Assembly (NCBI GenBank): GCA_024278345.1
Contig: JAJRTK010000235.1
Span: 1 to 13,201, forward strand
Length of the DNA: 13,201 bases
Direction: 5' to 3'
DNA from: a bacterium
GTDB lineage: Bacteria; CSSED10-310; JAJRTK01
Below the pieces are notes generated by a model, which was given only the letters and a program-made list of their open reading frames with translations, ran no database searches and was not told the DNA's origin. A program made the translations under genes and the position numbers. Numbering within the stretch: position 1 is the stretch's first letter; the number at the start of each line of letters is the position of its first letter. This document shows positions 1 to 7,059 of the stretch, one piece after another.

Positions 1-708
1 GGTTACGCGCCGTACGGAGAGAAGGCGGAGCAGGGCGCGGAAGCGATGGGAATGCTGGGCTTCACGGGCCGGGAAGCGGAGGCGGAGCTTGGGCTGTACT
101 ACCTGCGAGCGCGGTATTACCGTCCCCGGTGCGGCTGCTTCACGCAGGAGGATCCGATAGGGTTGGCGGGGGGAGACCTGAATCTTTACCGGTATGTGGG
201 GAATGACCCGGTAAATTTTGTCGATCCTATAGGAATGATAAAACTTAGGTTCTATATTAATAGCGGGTTATTAGTTGTTGACCCAGAAACTGGATATGTG
301 AGCAATTTCTACTTTCATGCTGAATCGGGAAAAGGGAATTGTTTGAATAATACATCGGAAGAGTGTCAACGAAGTTTGAATGTAGGTCCTATTACTCCAG
401 GAAATTACATGATAAATGTAAATGAACTTAGTGATCCATGGTTTCCGCGAGATATTTATAGGAATCTATTTTTGGGTGCAGATTGGGGGGATTGGCGTGT
501 TCCTCTTCATCCAGATACTAATACTCAGCAGAGGATAAATGAAGCCGGACGAACTGGAGGATTTTACCTCCATGGAGGAATGTTTCCGGGTTCGGCTGGA
601 TGTATCGATATCGGCGGTGGATGGTTTGGAAATAGTAATTCAGATTCCATAAAGAACTTGATTTTGTCTGATCCGGATTGGCTCATTCCTTTATCTGTGC
701 ATAAATAG
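1..708 (+). CDS. RHS-repeat protein C-terminus with L,D-transpeptidase/Tlde1-like toxin tip (5' partial)
   Basis: The reading frame is open from base 1, so this is the end of a larger RHS polymorphic toxin gene. Window residues 1-78 are the RHS-associated core. They carry the usual YYLRARYY segment, a DPIG at 51-54 followed by NLYRYVGN, and the closing DPIG at 75-78 where RHS proteins are normally cut to release the toxin. Residues 79-235 form a variable tip. It has GPITPGNY (129-136) and YLHGG...PGSAGCIDIG, with His191 and Cys201 placed like the catalytic His and Cys of L,D-transpeptidase/YkuD and DUF2778 (Tlde1) enzymes. Known members of that fold cut or exchange D-amino acids on peptidoglycan stem peptides in the periplasm, so a cell-wall toxin delivered to competitors is inferred. 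Base composition turns sharply AT-rich right after the DPIG codons, as expected for an exchanged tip. Confidence is high for RHS and moderate for the enzyme class. Confidence 0.85.
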   Translation, partial: GYAPYGEKAEQGAEAMGMLGFTGREAEAELGLYYLRARYYRPRCGCFTQEDPIGLAGGDLNLYRYVGNDPVNFVDPIGMIKLRFYINSGLLVVDPETGYVSNFYFHAESGKGNCLNNTSEECQRSLNVGPITPGNYMINVNELSDPWFPRDIYRNLFLGADWGDWRVPLHPDTNTQQRINEAGRTGGFYLHGGMFPGSAGCIDIGGGWFGNSNSDSIKNLILSDPDWLIPLSVHK

Positions 709-710
709 AG

Positions 711-1163
711 ATGGCAATAAACAATAAATTGCGTTATGATATTTTTACAGCATTTATCATTGGTGCATTGATGTCAACTATTAGTGTGTTTGGTTATTAC
801 TTGCTTTACTACAGCATGATAACGCCGAAGATGCGTTCGGGAGTGCTTGTGTCAAAGGCATGGCTTATTATTGCGTTTAATTTGAAGTATTTGCTTTGCT
901 TTGTATCTGGTTTGCTAATTGTTCGATGCCAATTTGCAATTGTTTTGTCGTTTTTTTTCTCTATCATTATTCATGGGTGTGATGCTTTCTTGGCCTTTTT
1001 GTCTTGTCCTGGTTATCGCAAGCATATATCTATCGAGAACCTATTGGTATATTGGACTGTTTATTTTGTGTTTTCTTGGATGGTTTGTTGCGTTATTATT
1101 ATTTTGGGAATGCGAATTCGCAGCTTGAGTTACGCTAAAAAGTATTTTAGGAGGCAAGTGTGA
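711..1163 (+). CDS. Four-helix membrane protein, candidate immunity protein for the RHS tip
   Basis: This 150-residue protein starts two bases after the toxin stop codon, so translational coupling is likely; no strong Shine-Dalgarno is seen. I do not recognise a family. Four hydrophobic stretches (about residues 11-35, 51-71, 75-99 and 111-134) predict an inner-membrane protein, with a basic tail (KKYFRRQV). Its AT-rich composition matches the toxin tip and differs from the GC-rich surroundings, so the two probably arrived as one cassette. In polymorphic toxin loci the gene directly after the toxin is usually its immunity gene. A membrane location would suit protection from a toxin acting at the periplasm or cell wall. 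The immunity role rests on position and composition only. An unrelated small membrane protein remains possible. Confidence 0.7.
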   Translation: MAINNKLRYDIFTAFIIGALMSTISVFGYYLLYYSMITPKMRSGVLVSKAWLIIAFNLKYLLCFVSGLLIVRCQFAIVLSFFFSIIIHGCDAFLAFLSCPGYRKHISIENLLVYWTVYFVFSWMVCCVIIILGMRIRSLSYAKKYFRRQV

Positions 1164-1234
1164 GCAGCGGCGGCCGAATGGACGCCGATGTGAACGGAAC
1201 GTAAGTATTAGAGGAAAAAGCGTTTCTCTGTCTA

Positions 1235-1858
1235 TTGGTTCTCTTGGCGGCGGTATCTCGAAGCCGCGTGGTGCGGACGTTGGTGACGGACCCGTTGGGG
1301 CGGAAGACGAGCTACCGATTCAATCCGAACCATTTCCGGACGGAGTACACCGACGCGCTGGGGAACACGTATCGTTACGAGCTGTCGCCGGTGATGAACC
1401 AGCTCTTGAAGAGGGTGGACCCGTTGGGCCGGACGACGCTCTTTTCGTACGACAGCCTTGGGAACCTGGTGTCGGTGACGGACGCCGGTGGGCACGGTGT
1501 GAGCTTGAATTACGAGCCCGTGGCCAGCCGCCTGACGTCCCTTGTGGATCCGGAGAGCCGCATCTGGAGCTTCCAGTAGGATGGCCTTGGGAACCTTGTG
1601 AAAGCGGTGGACCCTCTGGGCGGGGAGTGGTCGGCGACGCGGAACGAGCGTGGGCTGGTGAGCCAGGCGTCGGACCCGCTGGGGGCCGGTGTGAGCCTGG
1701 AATACGATGCATCTTGGGACCTGGTGTCGGCGACGGATCCGCTCGGGCGGCGTGTGTCGGTGGTGCGGGACGCCGGAGGCCGGGTGGACCACAGGCTTGC
1801 ACTGCCGAGGGCGGCTAGACCACAGGCTTGCACTGCCGAGGGCGGCAAGGCTCCGTGA
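1235..1858 (+). pseudogene. Displaced RHS YD-repeat fragment, interrupted by an in-frame TAG
   Basis: One continuous frame shows RHS repeats such as VTDPLGRKTSYRF, RVDPLGRTTLFSYD, LGNLVSVTDAGG and SATDPLGRRVSV. It is broken by a TAG at 1577-1579 and resumes at once with DGLGNLVKAVDPLGG. There is no RHS core, no DPxG junction and no toxin tip. The apparent TTG start (1235) lacks a ribosome binding site, and RHS-like sequence begins near 1258, so the left boundary is uncertain. The right end runs into a 29-bp tandem duplication and then a stop. RHS loci commonly accumulate such silent pieces downstream of the expressed gene through recombination, where they can serve as recombination donors. 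The fragment is GC-rich like the core and unlike the AT-rich toxin/immunity pair before it. It is unlikely to make a working protein. Confidence 0.75.
1787..1846. repeat. 29-bp direct duplication (31-bp period)
   Basis: The 29 bases at 1787-1815 recur exactly at 1818-1846, separated by the two bases TA. Each unit contains a TGCCG...CGGCA-type inverted stretch. The duplication lies at the decayed end of the RHS fragment and about 25 bases beyond the stop codon of the convergent hydrolase gene. No oligo-T tract follows it on either strand, so it is not a standard intrinsic terminator. Confidence 0.9.
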
Positions 1859-1869
1859 GACCCTGGGAC

Positions 1870-3714
1870 TTACTCACCCTCCGTATAAACAGGCCGGCTG
1901 TGTTCCTCAATCCAGGAAGAGATTTTCTCCAGCACCAGCGGCGCCATGGTCTCTTCTATCTTGGCGTATTCGGTTGGCGATCCGGTCTTGGCGGTCTGGA
2001 AAAGGTGATTGAGCCCGGGCAACAAGAGGGTGGTCACGTCATCGTTTCCTCCCTTTTTCAGTGCTGCCTCGATTTGTTGGAGGTTTTCCACGGCGGGAAC
2101 TTGCAGGTCGAGACTGCCGCCCAGGGCCAACACCGGGCAGCGGACTTTTTCCAGCGTGGGCCTCGGATCGTAGGAAAGGAAGAATCGGAACCAGGGCGTC
2201 ATGATTTGTTTCAGCTCCGCCTCAATGTTTTTGCCCTGGAGTTCCAACAGAACTTTCTCGTTGTCGGTCAGATTGGCGATCCAGTCTTTCATTTTTTTTG
2301 CGAGTTTCTCCAGCAGCTCGTCTTCCGGCAGGTCGGATTCCAGGAGTTCGAAGGTCTCTGCTTGGACTTTGCGACTCTTGGCTATGAGTTCTTCTGGAAC
2401 GCCGTTGGCACGGAGGATCTTCTCTTGCTGGGCCACGAGGATCCGGTTCCCCGGGACCCCCGGGCCCGCCAGCATGACGATGAAGGCGACGTCCGCCGAT
2501 TGTGCCGCCACCATGGGCGCGATGAGCCCGCCTTCGCTGTGTCCCACAAGGCCAATATGGCCCGGATCGATGCGGGGCTGTTTTTTCAGGTAGGCGATAG
2601 CGGCGGCGGCATCGGAGGCGAAATCTTCCGTCGTCGAGCCTTGGAAGGTCCCGCCGGACTCTCCGATCCCCCGATCATCGTAGCGCAGCACCGCGATCCC
2701 CTTGCGCGAGAGGTCATCGGCCAGAACCCAGAAAGGCTGATGCCCAAGGAGCGACTCGTTCCGATCCTGTGGCCCCGATCCCGACACCAATGCCACTGCG
2801 GGGAACGGCCCTTCTCCGGGAGGCAAGGTCAAGGTTCCCGCCAATTCGATGGAGGCTCGGGGGTTGGCGAATCGGGCTTTTTCCTCCCTGTAAGGAAACG
2901 GCGGTTTCGGCTCCTGGGGCCGGTTCACCTTCTCGATCTTCGCCGGATCGGTGCGGCTCAGCTTCAGTGGAAGCGAGTTGCCGCCCTGGACCCAAGTGCC
3001 ATCGATGGTCTGGCCATCAGAGCTAATCATTCCGTAGAAGCTTCCCGCGACGGCGGCGACCTGGAGCTCCAGTTGGTCGCCCGAGCCGCTGATGGAGCTT
3101 ACGGGTATCCCTTCCGCCCCTTGGTCAGGGCTGTCCATGGTGGCTTGAAGAGCTCCCTGTTTTTCGGTCACGTGGATGATAATTCGGATGGAGACTCCCA
3201 CATCCAAACTGCCCAGCCACGTCCCCGTGATCTCCTTGTCGGGCTTGGAGAGCGGAAGTTTTGGGATTTCTTCCTTCGCTCGCCGGGTGAGGTTGACGGG
3301 AATCGTCTTGCCGTTCTGGAGCCAGTCTCCCTCAAACGACTGGGTCTCAGCATTCCAATTGCCTGTGTATTTCCCATTGACGGTCGGCACCGCCATCCGC
3401 AACAGGCGGCCATCGAAAGAGATACTCCCCAAGGGAATGCCGACGGCACCCTGGTCCGGGCTCCCCATGGTTCCCGTGATCCGGCCCTCGCCATCCACGG
3501 CCAAATCGAAAACCAAGCGAAGGGAGACACCGGAAAACTCGAGTCTGCCCTCCCAGGCTCCTTGGATTTCGAATTGAGCGGTCTTCATGGGCGCCGTCCT
3601 GCCGGTGGAGGTGGAGGCACGACTCTCCACTTCCTCCCCCGCCACTGGTGCGGAGGCGACCGCCATTGCGGCCAGCAATAAAAAAGCGGAAGCTAACTGT
3701 TTTTTTTCACCCAT
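1870..3714 (-). CDS. Exported serine alpha/beta hydrolase with two tandem N-terminal beta domains
   Basis: The 614-residue product is read from the ATG at 3714, which has AGGAGG six bases upstream (3721-3726). A longer in-frame start at 3777 would add 21 residues before the signal peptide and has less support. The start MGEKKQLASAFLLLAAMAV...APVAG is a typical export signal. Residues about 50-144 and 161-254 are two copies of a ~95-residue beta-rich module, each with [GM][DG]SPDQGA.GIP and a closing W.QxG segment. The C-terminal half is an alpha/beta hydrolase of the S33/dienelactone-hydrolase-like group. It shows SGSGPQDRNE, RYDDRGIGES, the nucleophile elbow GHSEGG (Ser393), an acid in GGSLDLQVP (Asp536) and a His in LPGLNHLF (His570), so the triad looks complete. 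It probably hydrolyses an ester or peptide substrate in the periplasm or outside the cell; the substrate cannot be told. It stands alone and converges on the RHS debris. Confidence 0.88.
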   Translation of the reverse strand: MGEKKQLASAFLLLAAMAVASAPVAGEEVESRASTSTGRTAPMKTAQFEIQGAWEGRLEFSGVSLRLVFDLAVDGEGRITGTMGSPDQGAVGIPLGSISFDGRLLRMAVPTVNGKYTGNWNAETQSFEGDWLQNGKTIPVNLTRRAKEEIPKLPLSKPDKEITGTWLGSLDVGVSIRIIIHVTEKQGALQATMDSPDQGAEGIPVSSISGSGDQLELQVAAVAGSFYGMISSDGQTIDGTWVQGGNSLPLKLSRTDPAKIEKVNRPQEPKPPFPYREEKARFANPRASIELAGTLTLPPGEGPFPAVALVSGSGPQDRNESLLGHQPFWVLADDLSRKGIAVLRYDDRGIGESGGTFQGSTTEDFASDAAAAIAYLKKQPRIDPGHIGLVGHSEGGLIAPMVAAQSADVAFIVMLAGPGVPGNRILVAQQEKILRANGVPEELIAKSRKVQAETFELLESDLPEDELLEKLAKKMKDWIANLTDNEKVLLELQGKNIEAELKQIMTPWFRFFLSYDPRPTLEKVRCPVLALGGSLDLQVPAVENLQQIEAALKKGGNDDVTTLLLPGLNHLFQTAKTGSPTEYAKIEETMAPLVLEKISSWIEEHSRPVYTEGE

Positions 3715-3720
3715 TGGGAA

Positions 3721-3726
3721 CCTCCT
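3721..3726 (-). promoter_or_regulatory. Ribosome binding site of the exported hydrolase
   Basis: A perfect AGGAGG on the minus strand lies six bases before the ATG at 3714. It decides between that start and the longer in-frame one at 3777, and it places the signal peptide exactly at the N-terminus. Confidence 0.85.
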
Positions 3727-3765
3727 TGTTCCTTGATTCGGGTACGCACCAAAGGCGGGACAGTT

Positions 3766-3913
3766 GGAACCTATCAAATCGATCCTTTTGTTTTACAATC
3801 TTCTTCGCTGAAACCGTAGCGCAGGCAATCTTGCCTGTGCAGTGCTGTCCGGGCTTCAGGGAGTCAGAGAGGAGACCCGACGCTGAAGTTGTCAGCCCGG
3901 TCTGACAGGTCCC
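3766..3913 (-). repeat. ~150-bp interspersed element with inverted ends, copy 1
   Basis: The element is bounded by GGAACCTATCAAATC (3766-3780) and, inverted at the other end, GGGACCTGTCAGACC (complement of 3899-3913). The 15-base ends differ only by four transitions. Internally it shares with 8849-9001 the blocks ggagtcagagagga and cgctgaagttgt, a hairpin (3819-3840) and an ATTGTAA...GATTTGAT pair near the gene-proximal end. It begins about 50 bases before the hydrolase start and has the same orientation to its gene as copy 2 has to the kinase. It looks like a MITE-like or REP-like non-autonomous element. A conserved leader or promoter module is the alternative. The outer limits are my estimate from two copies. 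Confidence 0.65.
3819..3840. repeat. Hairpin inside interspersed element copy 1
   Basis: GCGCAGGCA and TGCCTGTGC pair over nine positions (one G-T) around a four-base ATCT loop. The equivalent site in copy 2 (8903-8923) also pairs, with an A-T pair replaced by G-C. Confidence 0.7.
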
Positions 3914-3999
3914 GGAGGGTATCCACGCAAGGCGGGACATTCCCGGGACTGTGGAATCGCAAGCGTCCGGGCAACGCCTCGCTATCGCTCGGCGGTCGT

Positions 4000-4140
4000 C
4001 CGGGGACTCCGTCCCCGGTCCCCTGGCAGGGCTTCGCCCCGCACCCACCAGGGAGCTAGCTTCCTGGCGAGGTCCAGGAGCAGCGCTCCTGGCGAAGGTC
4101 CGGAGGCGGAGCCTCCGCCGGGGTCCGGGGCCGGAGGCCC
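4000..4140. repeat. Array of six short GC-rich hairpins
   Basis: At least six short-loop inverted repeats follow each other: 4000-4018 (8-bp stem, loop TCC), 4029-4039 (GGGC/GCCC, loop TTC), 4048-4067 (8 pairs including one G-T, loop CTAG), 4074-4092 (8 bp, loop AGC), 4101-4117 (7 bp, loop GGA) and 4128-4140 (GGGCC/GGCCC, loop GGA). Several are joined by a similar linker such as GGCGAGGTC or GGCGAAGGTC. No oligo-T tract follows any stem, so they are not ordinary intrinsic terminators. The stretch 3778-4178 contains no convincing gene, only this array and interspersed element copy 1. Confidence 0.8.
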
Positions 4141-4178
4141 AGGCGCCGGGCCTGTAATTCACTGGGTGGCCGAAACGG

Positions 4179-4463
4179 ATGGACGAGGCCGCCAACTTCT
4201 ACCGCGGCTTGGACGCCTCCTTCGAAGGCAAGGAGACAACTGAACGGTTCTGTCGTTTCTTTTTGGTGGTGTTCTTAGGGCTTCCCTTCGCCATCATGGC
4301 CATCCCGTTTCAGGCGTCAGCTCTCAAGAAAGTTGGCGACCTGCTTGAGAGTGCTGCGGTTGCATCTGGCGAAGCAAAAAGAGCACCATTGGAAACCAGT
4401 GGCTCAATCCGGAAAACGAACATTTCGGTCGAAAGACGCCTTGTGGGCAGGGAGACCGGTTGA
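4179..4463 (+). CDS. Small hypothetical protein with one possible membrane helix (doubtful)
   Basis: A 94-residue open frame begins MDEAANFYRGLDASF and contains one hydrophobic stretch (about residues 27-47, FFLVVFLGLPFAIMAIPF) followed by a polar tail. The first part has plausible GC-rich codon usage. There is only a weak purine-rich stretch (ggtgg) before the ATG, I recognise no family, and an overlapping opposite-strand frame is of similar quality. It might be a real small membrane-anchored protein, a gene remnant, or chance. The following 4464-4702 shows no gene or clear signal. Confidence 0.25.
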   Translation: MDEAANFYRGLDASFEGKETTERFCRFFLVVFLGLPFAIMAIPFQASALKKVGDLLESAAVASGEAKRAPLETSGSIRKTNISVERRLVGRETG

Positions 4464-4702
4464 AGGGCGATGATAGGGGAGGGGCGGCGGACGGACTGCC
4501 GCCGACCCGACCGGACCTCAACCCCGAGCGAAGAGAACGGTTTTCCGGAGTTATGCCCTGAAGACGTGGATCGCGCCGCCGCGAGCGGAAGGTAGCCCAA
4601 AGAGACAAGAGCATTTTTTCTCAATGTGCCCTCAAGGCGTGCCACCACCCGCCATCGGCCAACCCAAATGCTTTGAACTTTGCCGTGAGGATGGAACATA
4701 AC

Positions 4703-4864
4703 ATGAACAAGCTCTCTATTTTCGTCGGTGTGACAATCTTCAGTTCGCTTGGCTGGTGGATGGGTCAAGGAATTGGCGTCATGACCGCGTTTACGCTCAG
4801 CAGTGTGGGAAGCGTCATAGGCGTTTATGTCGGCTGGCGCGTCAATCGCAATCATTTCGGCTGA
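4703..4864 (+). CDS. 53-residue two-helix membrane protein
   Basis: This is read from the ATG at 4703 (MNKLSIFVGVTIFSSLG...). Two hydrophobic segments (about residues 3-22 and 25-45, with the loop GWWMGQGIG between them) are followed by a short polar end, WRVNRNHFG. The glycine-rich, aromatic loop and WRVNR ending resemble conserved small hypothetical membrane proteins seen in many bacteria; I know no function for them. An in-frame ATG at 4673 would add ten residues, but the shorter start places the first helix at the N-terminus. Purine-rich GTGAGGATGGAA lies upstream. The gene is convergent with the TPR gene and their 3' ends overlap by 13 bases (4852-4864). Confidence 0.6.
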   Translation: MNKLSIFVGVTIFSSLGWWMGQGIGVMTAFTLSSVGSVIGVYVGWRVNRNHFG

Positions 4865-7059
4865 CTTCGAGTTCCTGGAAACCGCCCTTCCTTTTCCAAC
4901 CAGCGGCGGAGGCTCCCGGGTAACTCTTCGGTAAGCTCGCCGCGGTAGAGGCGGTGAGTTTGCCCGGCTTCGAAAGCTATCTGAGCCCGCTGCAGAGCCT
5001 GGATTCTCTGGCTGATCTCACCGCCGTCGGCGACTTTAAGCTCCTGATGCAAGACCCGAGCTCGACGCAACAAGCCGCGGGCAGAGCGATTCTCGGACAG
5101 CCGGAAATGTCCCCGGAAGCAGGCCAACCTGGCAAGCTCCTGCTTATCCTTCACCGAGCTCAAAAGCCGTAGACTGCGCCGAAAAAGGGGCTGGAGATCA
5201 GCCGGCTTCAGGGCTGGCGCAGTCTGCCGTTGAAGGTCGGCCTGGTGGGCAAGCAGAATCCCTTCCAAGCGCCGGTCGCGGAGCTTCCGAAGAAGGCTCA
5301 AGGCTTCCTGAATGAGATCCGCGGCACTTTCCAGGCGGCCTTGCTTTCGCCTCAAGGTGGCCAGATGTCCCAAGGTCACCCCCTCCCCCCGGCGATCTCC
5401 AGTGTCTCGATGAAGCCCCTGTGCCCGTAAAAGGAAGGATTCGGCCTTTTCGAGCCGATTCTCCCGGCTGTAGAGTTCGGCAAGATTACTGAGAATCACG
5501 GCTTGATGGCGGCTGTGCTCAAGCTTCTCGAAAATCCCAAGGGCCTCTTCCAGCAGGGTTCTGGTTTTCGCCAAATCTCCGTGCCGTTCGTGGTACTCGG
5601 CAAGGTTGGATAACGTGATGGCCTCATCCAGCCGGTTGGCAAAATCAGAGTGAATCTGCAGGGCCTGGAGGAGCAATAAATGAGACACATCTAGCTGCCC
5701 CTGCTCCTGGTGGAGCATGGCGAGGTTGTTGACCACTTGCCCCTCGAAGCGCCGGTTTCCACATTCCCGGTGCAACCGCAAAGCTTCCTCGTACAACCTC
5801 TGGGCTTCCGCTATCCGACCCTGGGCATGATGCAAGACAGCCAAATGACCACGGACAATGCCTTCTCTGCCACGATCTTCGGCCTGGCTAAAAATGCTCA
5901 AGGCCTCTTCGAAGAGTTTGCGTGCCTTGTCCATCTCGGCATGATCCCAATGCAAGCCGGCCAGGTTGGTCAGGGTCTTGGCCCGAGCCAGGGGATTTCC
6001 AGACTTTTCATGGATGGCCAGGGCGATGAGAAAGCGTTCACGGGCTGACTCCATCCGGCCCCGTTCCCGGTCAATGCTTCCCAAATTATCTTGGGTTTTC
6101 GCGATTTCATCGTCATCGGAAAGCTGCTGGAAGAGCTTGATCGCGTCTGTAAGAAGCTCCCCGGCACTATCGACGCGACCCGTTCTCCAGTGGATGATTC
6201 CCATGGCCCGCAAGCTTTGGCCTTCCAACACCGGCCGGCCCAGTTTCCGCGCCTCCGCCAAAGCATCCCCATGCGCCCGTTCCGCTTCCGCCATGAGCCC
6301 CTGAACGTAAAGCACACCGTAGCCATATTCATTCCGAACCCGGATCGCCTCGGAAGTGGGGACCGTGACAAGACGCAGGTAATCTTGATATGATTGCCGT
6401 GCTTCAACCAGTGCATAGCCTTTCCGGGCGCGACGGCCAGCGCGAAGGTAGCTAGCCTGAGCTCGATCAATGTCGCATGCCCGTTCCCAATGGAATCCGA
6501 GTTCCCCCCAATAGTCGCTCAGATCCGCCGCATAGACGGACTCCAAGCTCCGAGCCGCCATCCGATGGAACCTGGACCTGTCCTTCTGAGAGTTCTGCTC
6601 GTATGCGCCCTCCCTTAGAGTCTCATGGGAGAAACGCAAAGCCCTGGCCCCGGTTTCGACGATCCACTCCCGTCGGGCGAGTTCGGTCCAAGCATCCTTC
6701 CACCACACGGAATCCTCTTCCGGCTCACAAAGCCTCAAAAACTCTTCCAGGAGAGGTAAACTGATTTCGCGGCCCAGAATGGCAGCGAGCTGGGCCAGGT
6801 AACGGGCGGAAGGGGAAAGAGCTGCCAACCGGCGACCCACCAGGTCGCGGAGCGACGCCGGTAGCTCGAGGCGTTCATAATCGGCGGCATCGGGCTCCAC
6901 GATTCCCGGACCCAGCCGCCAACGGCCCTGCTCGTCTCTCCACAGCAGAGTACTGTCCACCGCGGTGCGCAAGTACTCCGCCACGAAAAATGGATTGCCC
7001 TCCGAGCGGCGGGCAAGAAACTCCGTCAATCCCTCCGGCGCGACCTCTAACGCCAACAT
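4852..7059 (-). CDS. ATPase C-terminal part plus TPR array (second half of split kinase-ATPase-TPR regulator)
   Basis: The 735-residue frame opens with LTEFLARRSEGNPFFVAEYLR (residues 11-31), the sensor-like GNPFF segment that closes the NTPase core in PknK/MalT/STAND-type proteins. It therefore starts in the middle of a domain. A helical region resembling the winged-helix part of such ATPases follows (LPASLRDLVGRRLAALS..., about 67-155). From about residue 278 to 600 there are roughly eight 40-residue tetratricopeptide repeats of the pattern NLA.L....G....A...L.EAL.IH, a protein-binding scaffold. The N-terminus lacks Walker A and B, which lie in the preceding ORF. The ATG at 7059 overlaps the kinase ORF stop by 13 bases and has only a weak upstream purine stretch. 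I read it as the rest of the kinase protein after a frameshift; a separate, translationally coupled subunit is the alternative. Confidence 0.85.
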   Translation of the reverse strand: MLALEVAPEGLTEFLARRSEGNPFFVAEYLRTAVDSTLLWRDEQGRWRLGPGIVEPDAADYERLELPASLRDLVGRRLAALSPSARYLAQLAAILGREISLPLLEEFLRLCEPEEDSVWWKDAWTELARREWIVETGARALRFSHETLREGAYEQNSQKDRSRFHRMAARSLESVYAADLSDYWGELGFHWERACDIDRAQASYLRAGRRARKGYALVEARQSYQDYLRLVTVPTSEAIRVRNEYGYGVLYVQGLMAEAERAHGDALAEARKLGRPVLEGQSLRAMGIIHWRTGRVDSAGELLTDAIKLFQQLSDDDEIAKTQDNLGSIDRERGRMESARERFLIALAIHEKSGNPLARAKTLTNLAGLHWDHAEMDKARKLFEEALSIFSQAEDRGREGIVRGHLAVLHHAQGRIAEAQRLYEEALRLHRECGNRRFEGQVVNNLAMLHQEQGQLDVSHLLLLQALQIHSDFANRLDEAITLSNLAEYHERHGDLAKTRTLLEEALGIFEKLEHSRHQAVILSNLAELYSRENRLEKAESFLLRAQGLHRDTGDRRGEGVTLGHLATLRRKQGRLESAADLIQEALSLLRKLRDRRLEGILLAHQADLQRQTAPALKPADLQPLFRRSLRLLSSVKDKQELARLACFRGHFRLSENRSARGLLRRARVLHQELKVADGGEISQRIQALQRAQIAFEAGQTHRLYRGELTEELPGSLRRWLEKEGRFPGTRSQPK

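Noticed and set aside
1232-1848. Minus-strand Pro/Arg/His-rich open frames across the RHS fragment
   Set aside because: Composition is that of an antisense reading of GC-rich YD repeats; the plus strand explains the sequence.
1828-3681. Plus-strand 617-residue open frame opposite the hydrolase gene
   Set aside because: It is an antisense frame of a GC-rich gene. The minus strand carries a signal peptide, ribosome binding site and complete hydrolase motifs, while this frame has no recognisable domain.
3707-4195. Minus-strand 162-residue open frame across interspersed element copy 1 and the hairpin array
   Set aside because: It reads through inverted repeats and ends in the hydrolase leader; the sequence is low-complexity and repeat-derived.
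4310-4855. Minus-strand 181-residue open frame
   Set aside because: No domain, no ribosome binding site, and it overlaps the more convincing 53-residue membrane protein on the other strand.
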